A stretch of 7,234 nucleotides of DNA from an uncultured Collinsella sp. GTDB lineage: Bacteria; Actinomycetota; Coriobacteriia; Coriobacteriales; Coriobacteriaceae. The stretch covers positions 1 to 7,234 of the forward strand of contig CAADVA010000051.1 of the NCBI GenBank assembly GCA_900752345.1, given 5' to 3'. The notes under the pieces are model-generated. The model searched no databases, was not told where the DNA came from, and saw nothing but the letters and a program-made list of their open reading frames with translations. Position numbers and translations under genes: made by a program. Positions 1 to 5,985 of the stretch are shown here, in pieces. Every line of letters begins with the position of its first letter. Within the stretch, counting starts at the first letter, position 1.

Positions 1-618
1 CTCGGAGCAGGCGCGGGAACGACGCTTGTTGCCCTTGCGCTGCGGGCCGTCGAGCGGCATCTGGTCGCCGGTGAAGGCGTGGATGGTGGTCATGATGCCG
101 GAGACGATGGGGGCGAAGTCGTTCAGGCCCTTAGCCATCGGGGCGAGGCAGTTGGTGGTGCAGGAAGCAGCGGAGATGATGTTGTCATCAGCGGTGAGCT
201 GCTCGTGGTTGACGTTGTAGACGATGGTCGGCAGGTCGTTGCCCGCAGGAGCGGAGATGACGACCTTCTTGGCGCCGGCGTTGATGTGAGCCTGGGCCTT
301 GGCCTTGGAGGTGTAGAAGCCGGTGCACTCGAGCACGACGTCGACGTTCAGCTCGCCCCAGGGGAGGTTGTTGGCGTCGGCCTCCTTGTAGATCTTGATC
401 TCCTTGCCGTCGACGACGATGGAGTCCTCGGTAGCCTCGACCTTGTGGTCGCGAGCGTAGTTGCCCTGCGTGGAGTCATACTTCAGCAGGTACGCGAGCA
501 TGTCGGGGGAGGTGAGGTCGTTGATGGCGACGATCTCGGAGCCCTCGTGACCGAACATCTGGCGGAAAGCCAGACGGCCGATGCGACCAAAGCCGTTAAT
601 AGCAACCTTTACTGCCAT
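1..618 (-). CDS. gap: Glyceraldehyde-3-phosphate dehydrogenase, type I (N-terminal 206 codons; 3' end outside window)
   Basis: Glycolytic enzyme of the cytoplasm that oxidises and phosphorylates glyceraldehyde-3-phosphate to 1,3-bisphosphoglycerate using NAD+. Seen in the minus-strand translation: the Rossmann start KVAINGFGRIGR (residues 4-15); AINDL at 31-35, whose Asp34 is the residue usually linked to NAD preference; the active-site motif SAASCTTNCLAP with catalytic Cys at about 153; and IMTTIHAFTGDQ with the partner His at about 180. The frame is open to the window edge, where it ends within the family's RRSRACSE segment. Family members are usually 330-340 residues, so roughly 130 are missing. 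The start is ATG at 618-616, preceded by a GGAG Shine-Dalgarno. In many actinobacteria gap follows whiA; here a remnant of whiA lies just upstream and the intact whiA end is about 6 kb away. Identification is very secure. Confidence 0.97.
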   Translation of the reverse strand, partial: MAVKVAINGFGRIGRLAFRQMFGHEGSEIVAINDLTSPDMLAYLLKYDSTQGNYARDHKVEATEDSIVVDGKEIKIYKEADANNLPWGELNVDVVLECTGFYTSKAKAQAHINAGAKKVVISAPAGNDLPTIVYNVNHEQLTADDNIISAASCTTNCLAPMAKGLNDFAPIVSGIMTTIHAFTGDQMPLDGPQRKGNKRRSRACSE

Positions 619-785
619 GCCTTCTCCTTTCACATGGTCCTTGGGGCGTCTCCCCTTGGGCCTGTTTGCGATTGGCAAAACATTGCCATCTCGGAGTGTA
701 CCGCAATCGGGGCCGACTTTATACCGCGCTCAGCAAATTGAATCGCCGATTTCGGGCAAAATCGCCAAAAATTAGCCACAAATTT
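619..785 (-). promoter_or_regulatory. gap promoter/leader region
   Basis: Together with the whiA remnant this fills the roughly 308-base gene-free stretch between gap and the M42 gene. On the minus strand a TATAAA (723-718) could be a -10 element, giving a leader of about 90 nt. No good -35 sits at 16-18 bp from it, so the promoter call is weak. Inside the leader is a perfect 6-bp dyad, TGGCAA-N4-TTGCCA (673-688), a possible operator or small hairpin. A dyad this short is expected by chance once or twice in a window of this size. The Shine-Dalgarno GGAG lies just before the gap ATG. Open plus-strand frames across here are shadows of gap. Confidence 0.4.
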
Positions 786-917
786 GCCCGTCTGCCGAGG
801 TTTTCGGGCCTTTGAGCGAAATTTGACCTGCTCGCTTGACGTTTTGGCTTCATCGGCGAGCTGCTACAGGCGCAGCGCCCGACGACGCACCGCGGGCTTG
901 GAGCGATGCGCCGTCGG
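786..917 (-). repeat. Direct repeat copy 1: whiA 3' end plus downstream flank (partner 6951-7074)
   Basis: Aligns in the same orientation with 6951-7074. The non-coding end is nearly identical (786-803 against 6951-6968, 17 of 18 bases). The middle aligns with small indels. The block 858-881 against 7021-7044 matches at 21 of 24 bases. The coding block 843-917 against 7006-7074 matches at about 52 of 69 bases once a 6-base insertion in this copy is removed. The offset between copies drifts only from 6165 to 6157 across the whole stretch, so this is one collinear repeat and not scattered matches. Similarity stops at about 786 on the gap side and just short of the M42 stop codon on the other. 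Confidence 0.85.
843..917 (-). pseudogene. whiA: Degenerate fragment of the whiA C-terminus
   Basis: Minus-strand reading gives PTA, a two-codon insertion (HR), then SKPAVRRRALRL, a TAG stop at 866-864, and QLADEAK. The real whiA end in this window reads NPPASKSAMYHRVLRLQQLVDEAK. About 15 of 23 aligned residues agree. The TAG sits exactly where the intact gene has CAG (Gln). Several differences are third-position (CTG/CTT, GAT/GAC, GCC/GCG), which suggests the two copies diverged partly as coding sequence, or came from related strains, before this one decayed. The terminal stop of the intact gene is not kept. The fragment has no start of its own and cannot make WhiA; it is a scar beside gap. 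Confidence 0.8.
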
Positions 918-918
918 C
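877..918 (-). terminator. Imperfect hairpin just after the M42 stop codon
   Basis: Arms 907-918 and 877-889 pair over about 12 bp with one bulge and one G-U pair, around a 17-nt loop, starting 9 nt after the stop of the M42 gene in the minus direction. No U-tract follows, so intrinsic termination is doubtful. The hairpin lies within the whiA remnant and may have no function. Confidence 0.25.
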
Positions 919-926
919 TTTCTTTA

Positions 927-2000
927 CTAGAACGCGCGAACGTCCTCGGGGGTCATGCGCTCGGCCACCGCCACCGCGACCTCCGCCGTCATCTTGACGT
1001 CGTAGAGCGTGCACAGGGCAGTTCCGGAGTGGACGTAGCGACTGGGGACGCCGGCGACCACGCAGGGGACGTCAAGCATGTGGATGGGCCCGCCATCGGT
1101 GCCGCCGCCCTCTCGCACGCTCGTCTGGCACACAAGCCCCGCCTCTGAGGCGCACTTGAGAACGAAACGCTGGTAACGCGGATTGGTGATCATGCAGCAG
1201 TCGAAATAGCGGAACATCGGGCCGCGGCGGAAGGCGGTCTGAACGTCATCGGGGATAGTGAAGGTGTCGTCTGCCGGGCAGCCTTCGAACATGAAGGCAA
1301 CCATGGGGTTGAATCGCATGGCCGCCGCGAGCACGCCCCGCTCGCCCACCTCTTCCATGGCGCTCACCGACGCCACGACGTCGAAGGGAAGGTCGTCGCG
1401 GCCGGAAAGCTCGCGCAGGGCCAGGAGCTCGGCGGTGACTCCCGCGCGGCAGTCGAACGCCTTGCCCAGCGCAACGCCGGTCGCCTCGTCGTACTCAAAT
1501 TTCGTAGCGGGCACAAAGGGCTCGCCCATGCCCATGTGGAAGACGTTCACCGCCTCCTCCTTAGAGGTGGCGCCGACATCCAGGATGAGCTGGAGCTCCC
1601 CGGACGCGCGCTCGGCTGCGCTCATGAAGTGCGGCGGCTTCACGCCGATGACGCCATGCACCCACTCGCCGAGCGTGTTTCTGACCAGGACATCCTGGCC
1701 GGCGAGCACGTTGGGAGAGAAACGGCCGAGCTCTACGAACGTCATTGTGCCGTTGGAGCGGATGGACTTGACCATGCCGCCGACCTCATCGCCGTGGGCG
1801 TCGAGCATGAGAACAGGCTTGTTGCCCGTGAAATTGTTGGGGGTGATGAGCGCATCGTGGACGGTATTGCTCTCGACCTTTGCCCATCCGCTGCAAAAGT
1901 CGCGTACAACGTCAACGACCTCGTCCTCGAAGCCCGAGGGGGACTTTGCGTCAGAAAGCCTGCCGAGGAGGTCTGCGACCTCGCCGTCATTGAAATCCAT
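927..2000 (-). CDS. M42-family metallopeptidase (glutamyl aminopeptidase/endoglucanase-like)
   Basis: Predicted cytoplasmic di-metal aminopeptidase, 357 residues, the normal length for M42. The family's metal and catalytic residues appear in order: LDAHGDEVGG (His69 ligand, Asp71), DCRAG (Asp183, bridging ligand), MEEVGERG (Glu216 catalytic, Glu217 ligand), GCPADDT (Asp244 or Asp245) and PSRYVHS (His324). All expected ligands are present. An oddity is DCR where most members have DNR. The GGGTDGGPIH segment (298-307) also fits the family. There is no signal peptide, as expected. ATG at 2000-1998 follows a purine-rich AAGAGG. The gene is last in the minus-strand cluster, 48 bp after C1, so probably cotranscribed with C1 and C2. 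It likely trims peptides or amide products handled by its neighbours (inference); actual specificity cannot be read from sequence. Confidence 0.92.
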   Translation of the reverse strand: MDFNDGEVADLLGRLSDAKSPSGFEDEVVDVVRDFCSGWAKVESNTVHDALITPNNFTGNKPVLMLDAHGDEVGGMVKSIRSNGTMTFVELGRFSPNVLAGQDVLVRNTLGEWVHGVIGVKPPHFMSAAERASGELQLILDVGATSKEEAVNVFHMGMGEPFVPATKFEYDEATGVALGKAFDCRAGVTAELLALRELSGRDDLPFDVVASVSAMEEVGERGVLAAAMRFNPMVAFMFEGCPADDTFTIPDDVQTAFRRGPMFRYFDCCMITNPRYQRFVLKCASEAGLVCQTSVREGGGTDGGPIHMLDVPCVVAGVPSRYVHSGTALCTLYDVKMTAEVAVAVAERMTPEDVRAF

Positions 2001-2048
2001 GGTTGATAGCCTCTTTTCCTAGTATCCACAGTCGCGTACGCGCAGATA

Positions 2049-2870
2049 TCACTTGTTGTCAGCTTCGCCATATGCCTTGGTCGTGCGGACAGGCATGGGC
2101 GCGGGAAGCGGGGCGCGCCCGAGGGCCCCGATGAAGTCGACGAGGTAGTCGGCGCCGCCGTCCATCATCTGGCCTCCCCACTCCGGGTCGGCAAGCGCCG
2201 GGTCGTCAGGGCCTATCCAGCCGTTGCCGGCGTAGCGGCAGGCATCGCGGGGAATCGCAACGTGCGCGCCCTTGAACTCAACGTTGTCCCATCCGGAGGT
2301 GGGAAGCTCGTCCGAGATGTCGTTCGCGAGGGCCATGGGGCCAAGCTCGGAGGCGTCCACCAGCGAGGGGTCGACGGCCATCACGGCAGCCGTCTCCTCT
2401 GCCCCGCCATGCCCCCCACGCCATGCGGGGTTGAGCTCGCCCGCCATGAGCCACCAATCCGCCCTGGCGGCAAGGCACCCGCGTCGGTTGAGCTCCTCGC
2501 ATACGCTTGAGATGGGCTTGATGTTGGGCCCGTGGCCGTTTATGAAGAGGAACCTTCGCGCACCATAGTCGTAGAGCTGCATGCTGAGCGTCCGGACCAG
2601 CGACCGAAGAAGGTCGTAGCCTATCGAGAGCGTTCCCGGGAACCCCAGGAGATCATCGGCGTTGCCGAAGGGAATTGTCGGAGCGATGAGAACGTCCTTG
2701 CCAAGGGCGGCTTCGATCTTGTCGAGCAGCAGGTTGGGTGCGAGGGTGTCTGTTCCCAGCGGGTTGTGCCTCCCGTGCTCCTCCGTGCTTCCTATTGCCA
2801 TGACGACAAGGTCGTTTCCCCGCTGGAAGTAGTCTTCAACCGCAGGCCAGGTACTTAATTCGATGCGCAT
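2049..2870 (-). CDS. Creatininase-family amidohydrolase, paralogue C1
   Basis: Soluble metal-dependent hydrolase of the creatininase fold, 273 residues (family usually about 240-270). Known members open cyclic or linear amides (creatinine amidohydrolase, FAPy deformylase) or cleave peptides (MftE). Visible signatures: GSTEEHGRHNPLGTD with predicted ligands Glu30, His32 and Asp41; FINGHGPN with His113; DWW at 138-140; and GGHGGAEET with His154 and Glu159. It differs from its two paralogues in NGHGPN (they have NGHGGN) and in Trp-Arg-Gly-Gly before the histidine. ATG at 2870-2868 follows AAAGGAGG with a 4-nt spacer; the N-terminus lines up with C2 and C3 at STWPAVEDYF. It lies between C2 (78 bp upstream) and the M42 gene (48 bp downstream), a likely operon. 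Family membership is secure; the substrate is unknown. Confidence 0.92.
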   Translation of the reverse strand: MRIELSTWPAVEDYFQRGNDLVVMAIGSTEEHGRHNPLGTDTLAPNLLLDKIEAALGKDVLIAPTIPFGNADDLLGFPGTLSIGYDLLRSLVRTLSMQLYDYGARRFLFINGHGPNIKPISSVCEELNRRGCLAARADWWLMAGELNPAWRGGHGGAEETAAVMAVDPSLVDASELGPMALANDISDELPTSGWDNVEFKGAHVAIPRDACRYAGNGWIGPDDPALADPEWGGQMMDGGADYLVDFIGALGRAPLPAPMPVRTTKAYGEADNK

Positions 2871-2921
2871 CTTTCCTCCTTTGATCCAGCCCGCTTCGCG
2901 GCAGGTTGGAACGTATTGTTC

Positions 2922-2946
2922 TGGGCATGGTTACCGGACATGCCCA
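2922..2946 (-). other. Inverted repeat in the C2-C1 intercistronic gap
   Basis: Perfect 8-bp arms TGGGCATG / CATGCCCA around a 9-nt loop, immediately after the C2 stop in the minus direction. No T-run follows, so it is not a standard terminator. It could stabilise the upstream transcript or partly attenuate C1 and M42 expression. A dyad of this size is only modestly above chance for the window. Confidence 0.35.
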
Positions 2947-2948
2947 CA

Positions 2949-3764
2949 CTACCGGTCGAGGTGGTCCGTCTCGTGGGAGAAGTCAATCGGCCGGGGCAGC
3001 TCCTCGCCCTCCAAGGCGTGCGTAAAGCCCTGAAGCCACGTTGCCGTGCCCTCAAGCATCGCGACCCCAAGCTCGGCGCTGGCCCCGCTCGGGTGGTCTT
3101 CATGTCCCTCGGCAACCCACCCGGAACTCACAAAACGCGCAAGCCTGCGCGGGAACTCGACCTCGGCACCGCCGAAGCTCACGGTGTTCCAGCCGGTTGT
3201 TGGCATATCCTCCCCAATGTCGTGGAGCAGGCCCTCGTCGGTCACCTGCGACATGTCGACGGAAGCGGGGTCGATGGCCAGGTTGGCGCTCGTTTCCATG
3301 GCGCCGCCATGCCCGCCGCCCCATGCCGGGTTAAGCTGCGGAGCCACCTTCCACCAGTTGACAACTGCCGCAAGGCATCCGGCGTCGTTCAGATCCATTG
3401 ACACCATCGAGAGCGACTTCACGTTGCCGCCATGGCCGTTAAGAAAGACGAAGCGACGCGCGCCATAGGCGACGAGCTGCTGTGTGATGCTCGAAAGAAC
3501 GTTGTAGAGCCCCTGAACGCCAAGGCTCACCGTGCCTGGATACCCAACGAGGTCGTCCGTCGCACCATAGGGAAGGGTTGGCGCAACAAGATATGTTCCG
3601 TCGCGCTGCTCCAACAGCTCGAGGATTCTGTCTGGCGCCATGGTATCGGTGCCCAGTGGATTGTGCCTGCCGTGGCACTCGGTCGAGCCGACCCCAATAA
3701 TCACTAGGTCATGCTTCTTAAAGTAATCGCGGACCTGCGTCCAAGTACTTCTCGCCATGTACAT
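2949..3764 (-). CDS. Creatininase-family amidohydrolase, paralogue C2
   Basis: First gene of the minus-strand cluster, 271 residues, creatininase fold. Motifs: VGSTECHGRHNPLGTD (Glu29, His31, Asp40), FLNGHGGN (His111), VNWW (135-138), NPAWGGGHGGAMETSA (His152, Glu157). All predicted metal-site residues are present. The residue between the Glu and His ligands is Cys here, Glu in C1 and Asn in C3, a possible difference in pocket chemistry. There is no signal peptide or membrane segment. The C-terminus is acidic and His-rich (FSHETDHLDR). ATG at 3764-3762 is preceded by AAGGAGG at 7 nt; a second in-frame ATG two codons later is possible. It is divergent from the substrate-binding lipoprotein gene across a 436-bp intergenic region, so one regulatory region could control both. 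Substrate unknown. Confidence 0.92.
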   Translation of the reverse strand: MYMARSTWTQVRDYFKKHDLVIIGVGSTECHGRHNPLGTDTMAPDRILELLEQRDGTYLVAPTLPYGATDDLVGYPGTVSLGVQGLYNVLSSITQQLVAYGARRFVFLNGHGGNVKSLSMVSMDLNDAGCLAAVVNWWKVAPQLNPAWGGGHGGAMETSANLAIDPASVDMSQVTDEGLLHDIGEDMPTTGWNTVSFGGAEVEFPRRLARFVSSGWVAEGHEDHPSGASAELGVAMLEGTATWLQGFTHALEGEELPRPIDFSHETDHLDR

Positions 3765-3790
3765 GCGGCTTCCTCCTTACGACAAATCTT

Positions 3791-3805
3791 TATGCTACCA
3801 GCATA
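3791..3805 (-). promoter_or_regulatory. Possible C2 -10 element overlapped by a short palindrome
   Basis: TATGCT on the minus strand (3805-3800) could be a -10 element about 40 nt upstream of the C2 start. It forms one arm of TATGCT-ACC-AGCATA, so a regulator bound here would block the promoter. The -35 candidate (TTTCTT at 16 bp) is poor. Confidence 0.25.
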
Positions 3806-3893
3806 GACTCGGGGGCGTCGGAAGAAACTGATTTCGGGCTCATCCGCGCATCTGTTAACCAAAACGCGACATTACACGAAAAGGAGGGGGGGT

Positions 3894-3923
3894 ATGTGCC
3901 GCACCATTCTGTACAGGAGCTAG
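3894..3923 (+). CDS. Possible 9-codon leader peptide upstream of the lipoprotein gene
   Basis: ATG-to-TAG frame encoding MCRTILYRS. It is preceded at 6 nt by AAGGAGG (3881-3887), a stronger ribosome site than some real genes here have. It ends at a TAG that runs straight into seven G. It points the same way as the lipoprotein gene, 277 nt before its start. A leader that modulates expression is conceivable, but a frame of nine codons arises easily by chance and no promoter was found ahead of it. Confidence 0.25.
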   Translation: MCRTILYRS

Positions 3924-4145
3924 GGGGGGAGCCGCTAAATACGCAGCCGTCAAGCCTGTAATTCCATTTGGTATGAAATAGATTGCTCAGTAACTGCAGC
4001 GTATTTGAATTGTGCAGTTCTTATGGAGCCAACAGCAAACGGTAGGAAGGCTGAGGTGGGCGCATTGATGTTAAAAACAATTGCCTCAAATTTGTTTCAT
4101 TCTTCCGCCACCCCTCCCCAATAGGAAGAGTATTAATCCCACGAA

Positions 4146-4176
4146 GCAGGCTCTTGCGCCGCGCGCCGCCTGCAAG
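4146..4176 (+). other. GC-rich hairpin in the lipoprotein leader
   Basis: Two overlapping stems exclude each other: GCAGGC (4146-4151) with GCCTGC (4168-4173), and CTTGC (4153-4157) with GCAAG (4172-4176). They lie 25-55 nt before the ATG and just ahead of the Shine-Dalgarno AGGAGG. A translational switch is possible but speculative. Confidence 0.2.
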
Positions 4177-4200
4177 GCGACAAACATATAGGAGGAAGCT

Positions 4201-5847
4201 ATGGATCATTCGATGAATCGTCGTACCTTCATCAAGGGCGGAGCCGCCGCGGTTGCGGCAACCAGCCTTGCCGCCTGCGGGCAGCGCTCGTCCGGCGGCG
4301 GGAAGCCCTCCGGCGGGACCATCAACTATGCACTCACGAACCCCACGTCAATCGACCCCTTTGACATTGAGGAGTTCAATGGCGCAGCCGTTGCTTCCCA
4401 GCTCTTCGACCAGCTCACGGCCTACGACTATGACACGGAAGAGATCAAGCCCAGCGTTGCCGAGTCGTGGGAGTCGTCCGACGAAGCGGCGACGTGGACG
4501 TTCCGCATCAAGCAGGGGCTCAAGTTCCATGACGGTTCCGATGTGACGGCCAAGTCGTTCCAGTACGCGTGGAACCGACTTTGCAACCCCAAAACCACCG
4601 TGGCGCCTTCCGTGGTCTCGTACCACCTCGCAATGGTCAAGGGCTACGACGATGTGGTAAACGGAAAGGCCGAGGAGCTTGAGGGACTTTCTTGCCCTGA
4701 TGATTACACCCTCAAGGTTGAGCTCGACGAGCCCTACGCCGACTTCCCCTTCGTTGTGTCCTGCGCGCCCCTCTCGCCCATTCCCGACTGCGCCAAGGAC
4801 AACTTCGATAAATACTCCAAGTCGCCCGTAGGCAATGGCCCCCTCCAGATGGACGGCGACTGGAACGATGGCCAGTACATCAACGTGACGCGCTATGAGG
4901 GCTACGCCGGCGACAGGTCCGTCAAATGCGACGCCATCCGCTTCAACATCTACAAGGACACAACCACGGCATTTCGCGAGTTTGAGGCCGGCAACCTCGA
5001 CATTTGCGACATCCCGGAAGGACGCGTCAAAGAGACGGTAGACAAGTACGGCCAGTCGGATGACGGCTACACCACCTCCCCCAACAAGCAGGTGATGGTC
5101 GGCGAGGTTCTGTACACGGAGTACCTCGCATACAACGTCAACGATCCCGTCCTCTCTGACAAGAGGGTTCGCCAGGCAATGTCGCTCGCCATTAACCGCC
5201 AGAACCTCTGCGACACGCTGTACGAGGGCTTCGCAAAGCCCGCAGGCGACATCGTCCCGCCGGGAATCAAGGGCAACGACGAGACCACGTGGCAGTACTG
5301 CGGCTACGACGTCGACAAGGCCAACAAGCTTCTTGATGAGGCGGGTTATCCCGCTGGCCCTGACGGGATGCGCGGAATCGAGCTCACCGTCATGGTGTCT
5401 TCCAACGTCAAGACGGACGAGAGCGAGATCCTTCAGAGCGACTGGAAGGCGGTGGGCATCGAGGTGACCATCGACCAGAAGGAATACGCAACGATGCTCG
5501 ACGACTACATTGCCGGCAACTTCCAGATTGGCTTCCGCGGCTGGACGGCGGACTACCCCATCATGGACAACTTCCTGCAGCCCCTCATGTACACCGGCGT
5601 GGGCGACAACGTCTCGCACTACTCCAGCGCAGATTTTGACGCCAAGCTGGACGAGGCGAGAAAGACCGTCGACGAGGGCGAGCGCATCCAGCTTATGCAC
5701 GAGGCTGACGCGATTGCCGCCGAGGATATGCCCATCATCCCCATGCTGCACAAGACGCTGAACAAGGTGACCTCGAACAAGTTCACCAACATCAAGGTCA
5801 ACTCCGCGCGCATACCCGAGCTGCAAAACGCAACGCCTGCGAAGTAG
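4201..5847 (+). CDS. Tat-exported lipoprotein, family 5 extracellular solute-binding protein (OppA/DppA-like)
   Basis: Surface lipoprotein expected to capture oligopeptides or similar solutes for an ABC importer, 548 residues, typical for the family. The N-terminus has a twin-arginine motif NRRTFIK (6-12), a short Ala-rich hydrophobic stretch and a lipobox LAAC with the lipidated Cys at 26, followed by a flexible Ser/Gly linker. The mature part has family-5 features: SIDPFDIEEFNG, SVAESWESS, the signature FRIKQGLKFHDGSDVTAKSF (101-120), VGNGPLQMDGDW, RVRQAMSLAINRQNLCD and GFRGWTADYP near the C-terminus. ATG at 4201 follows AGGAGG at 5 nt; a second ATG four codons on also keeps the signal. It is the only plus-strand gene of the island, divergent from C2 and convergent with C3. 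No permease or ATPase is in the window, so it must use a transporter encoded elsewhere, or act as a receptor. Ligand unknown. Confidence 0.94.
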   Translation: MDHSMNRRTFIKGGAAAVAATSLAACGQRSSGGGKPSGGTINYALTNPTSIDPFDIEEFNGAAVASQLFDQLTAYDYDTEEIKPSVAESWESSDEAATWTFRIKQGLKFHDGSDVTAKSFQYAWNRLCNPKTTVAPSVVSYHLAMVKGYDDVVNGKAEELEGLSCPDDYTLKVELDEPYADFPFVVSCAPLSPIPDCAKDNFDKYSKSPVGNGPLQMDGDWNDGQYINVTRYEGYAGDRSVKCDAIRFNIYKDTTTAFREFEAGNLDICDIPEGRVKETVDKYGQSDDGYTTSPNKQVMVGEVLYTEYLAYNVNDPVLSDKRVRQAMSLAINRQNLCDTLYEGFAKPAGDIVPPGIKGNDETTWQYCGYDVDKANKLLDEAGYPAGPDGMRGIELTVMVSSNVKTDESEILQSDWKAVGIEVTIDQKEYATMLDDYIAGNFQIGFRGWTADYPIMDNFLQPLMYTGVGDNVSHYSSADFDAKLDEARKTVDEGERIQLMHEADAIAAEDMPIIPMLHKTLNKVTSNKFTNIKVNSARIPELQNATPAK

Positions 5848-5868
5848 CTCCGAAGCCCCAAGGTAAAC

Positions 5869-5904
5869 AACAGGGTCCATCGGCAGATGCCGATGGACCC
5901 TGTT
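5869..5904. terminator. Bidirectional terminator hairpin between convergent genes
   Basis: Perfect 16-bp arms (5869-5884 and 5889-5904) around the loop AGAT, 21 bp after the lipoprotein stop and about 80 bp beyond the C3 stop. In the minus direction the stem is followed by a T-rich GTTTACC, so it suits C3 transcripts best. In the plus direction the stem ends in TGTT without a further U-run. A perfect stem this long is far beyond chance, and the position between convergent genes fits shared termination. Confidence 0.8.
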
Positions 5905-5985
5905 CACGTATAAAGGCAGGCAGCGAAGAACCCGACGTCCCGGCGAGAATTAGGCAACCGAGAGGATAGACCTCGCCCTTCTTGC

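Larger units (their letters stand above)
3765..4200. promoter_or_regulatory. Divergent intergenic region between C2 and the lipoprotein gene
   Basis: A 436-base region, more AT-rich than the flanking genes, with no convincing long gene; a minus-strand frame at 4021-4209 has no family features and overlaps the lipoprotein start, so it is not called. Contents noticed: a TATGCT-ACC-AGCATA dyad (3791-3805) overlapping a possible minus-strand -10 for C2; a tiny open frame with a strong ribosome site (3894-3923); two runs of seven G (3886-3892 and 3923-3929); a 7-bp inverted repeat AACTGCA-N14-TGCAGTT (3992-4019) with centres 21 bp apart; an AT-rich tract near 4071-4100; and TATTAA at 4131-4136 as a weak -10 candidate. 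No riboswitch class was recognised. The individual short dyads are near chance expectation. Confidence 0.5.

Noticed and set aside
79..741. A 220-codon plus-strand frame opposite gap
   Set aside because: Val/Gly/Asp-rich shadow of the highly biased gap codons; the opposite strand encodes a textbook GAPDH.
1258..2022. Plus-strand frame opposite the M42 gene
   Set aside because: Ser/Thr/Pro-rich shadow without domains; the minus-strand M42 motifs are complete.
2033..2042. Palindrome CGCGTACGCG between C1 and M42
   Set aside because: Several 10-bp palindromes are expected by chance in a GC-rich 7-kb window; no repeat partner or promoter context.
748..3839. Shared 10-mer GATTTCGGGC at 748 and 3830
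   Set aside because: Exact 10-base matches are expected many times in a sequence of this length.
4021..4209. Small minus-strand frame in the divergent intergenic region
   Set aside because: No family features, no clear ribosome site, and it overlaps the well-supported start of the lipoprotein gene.
4348..5907. A 519-codon open frame antisense to the lipoprotein gene
   Set aside because: It mirrors the GC-rich codon pattern of the real gene, has Val/Leu-rich low-information composition and no recognisable domain, while the plus-strand frame has full family-5 motifs.
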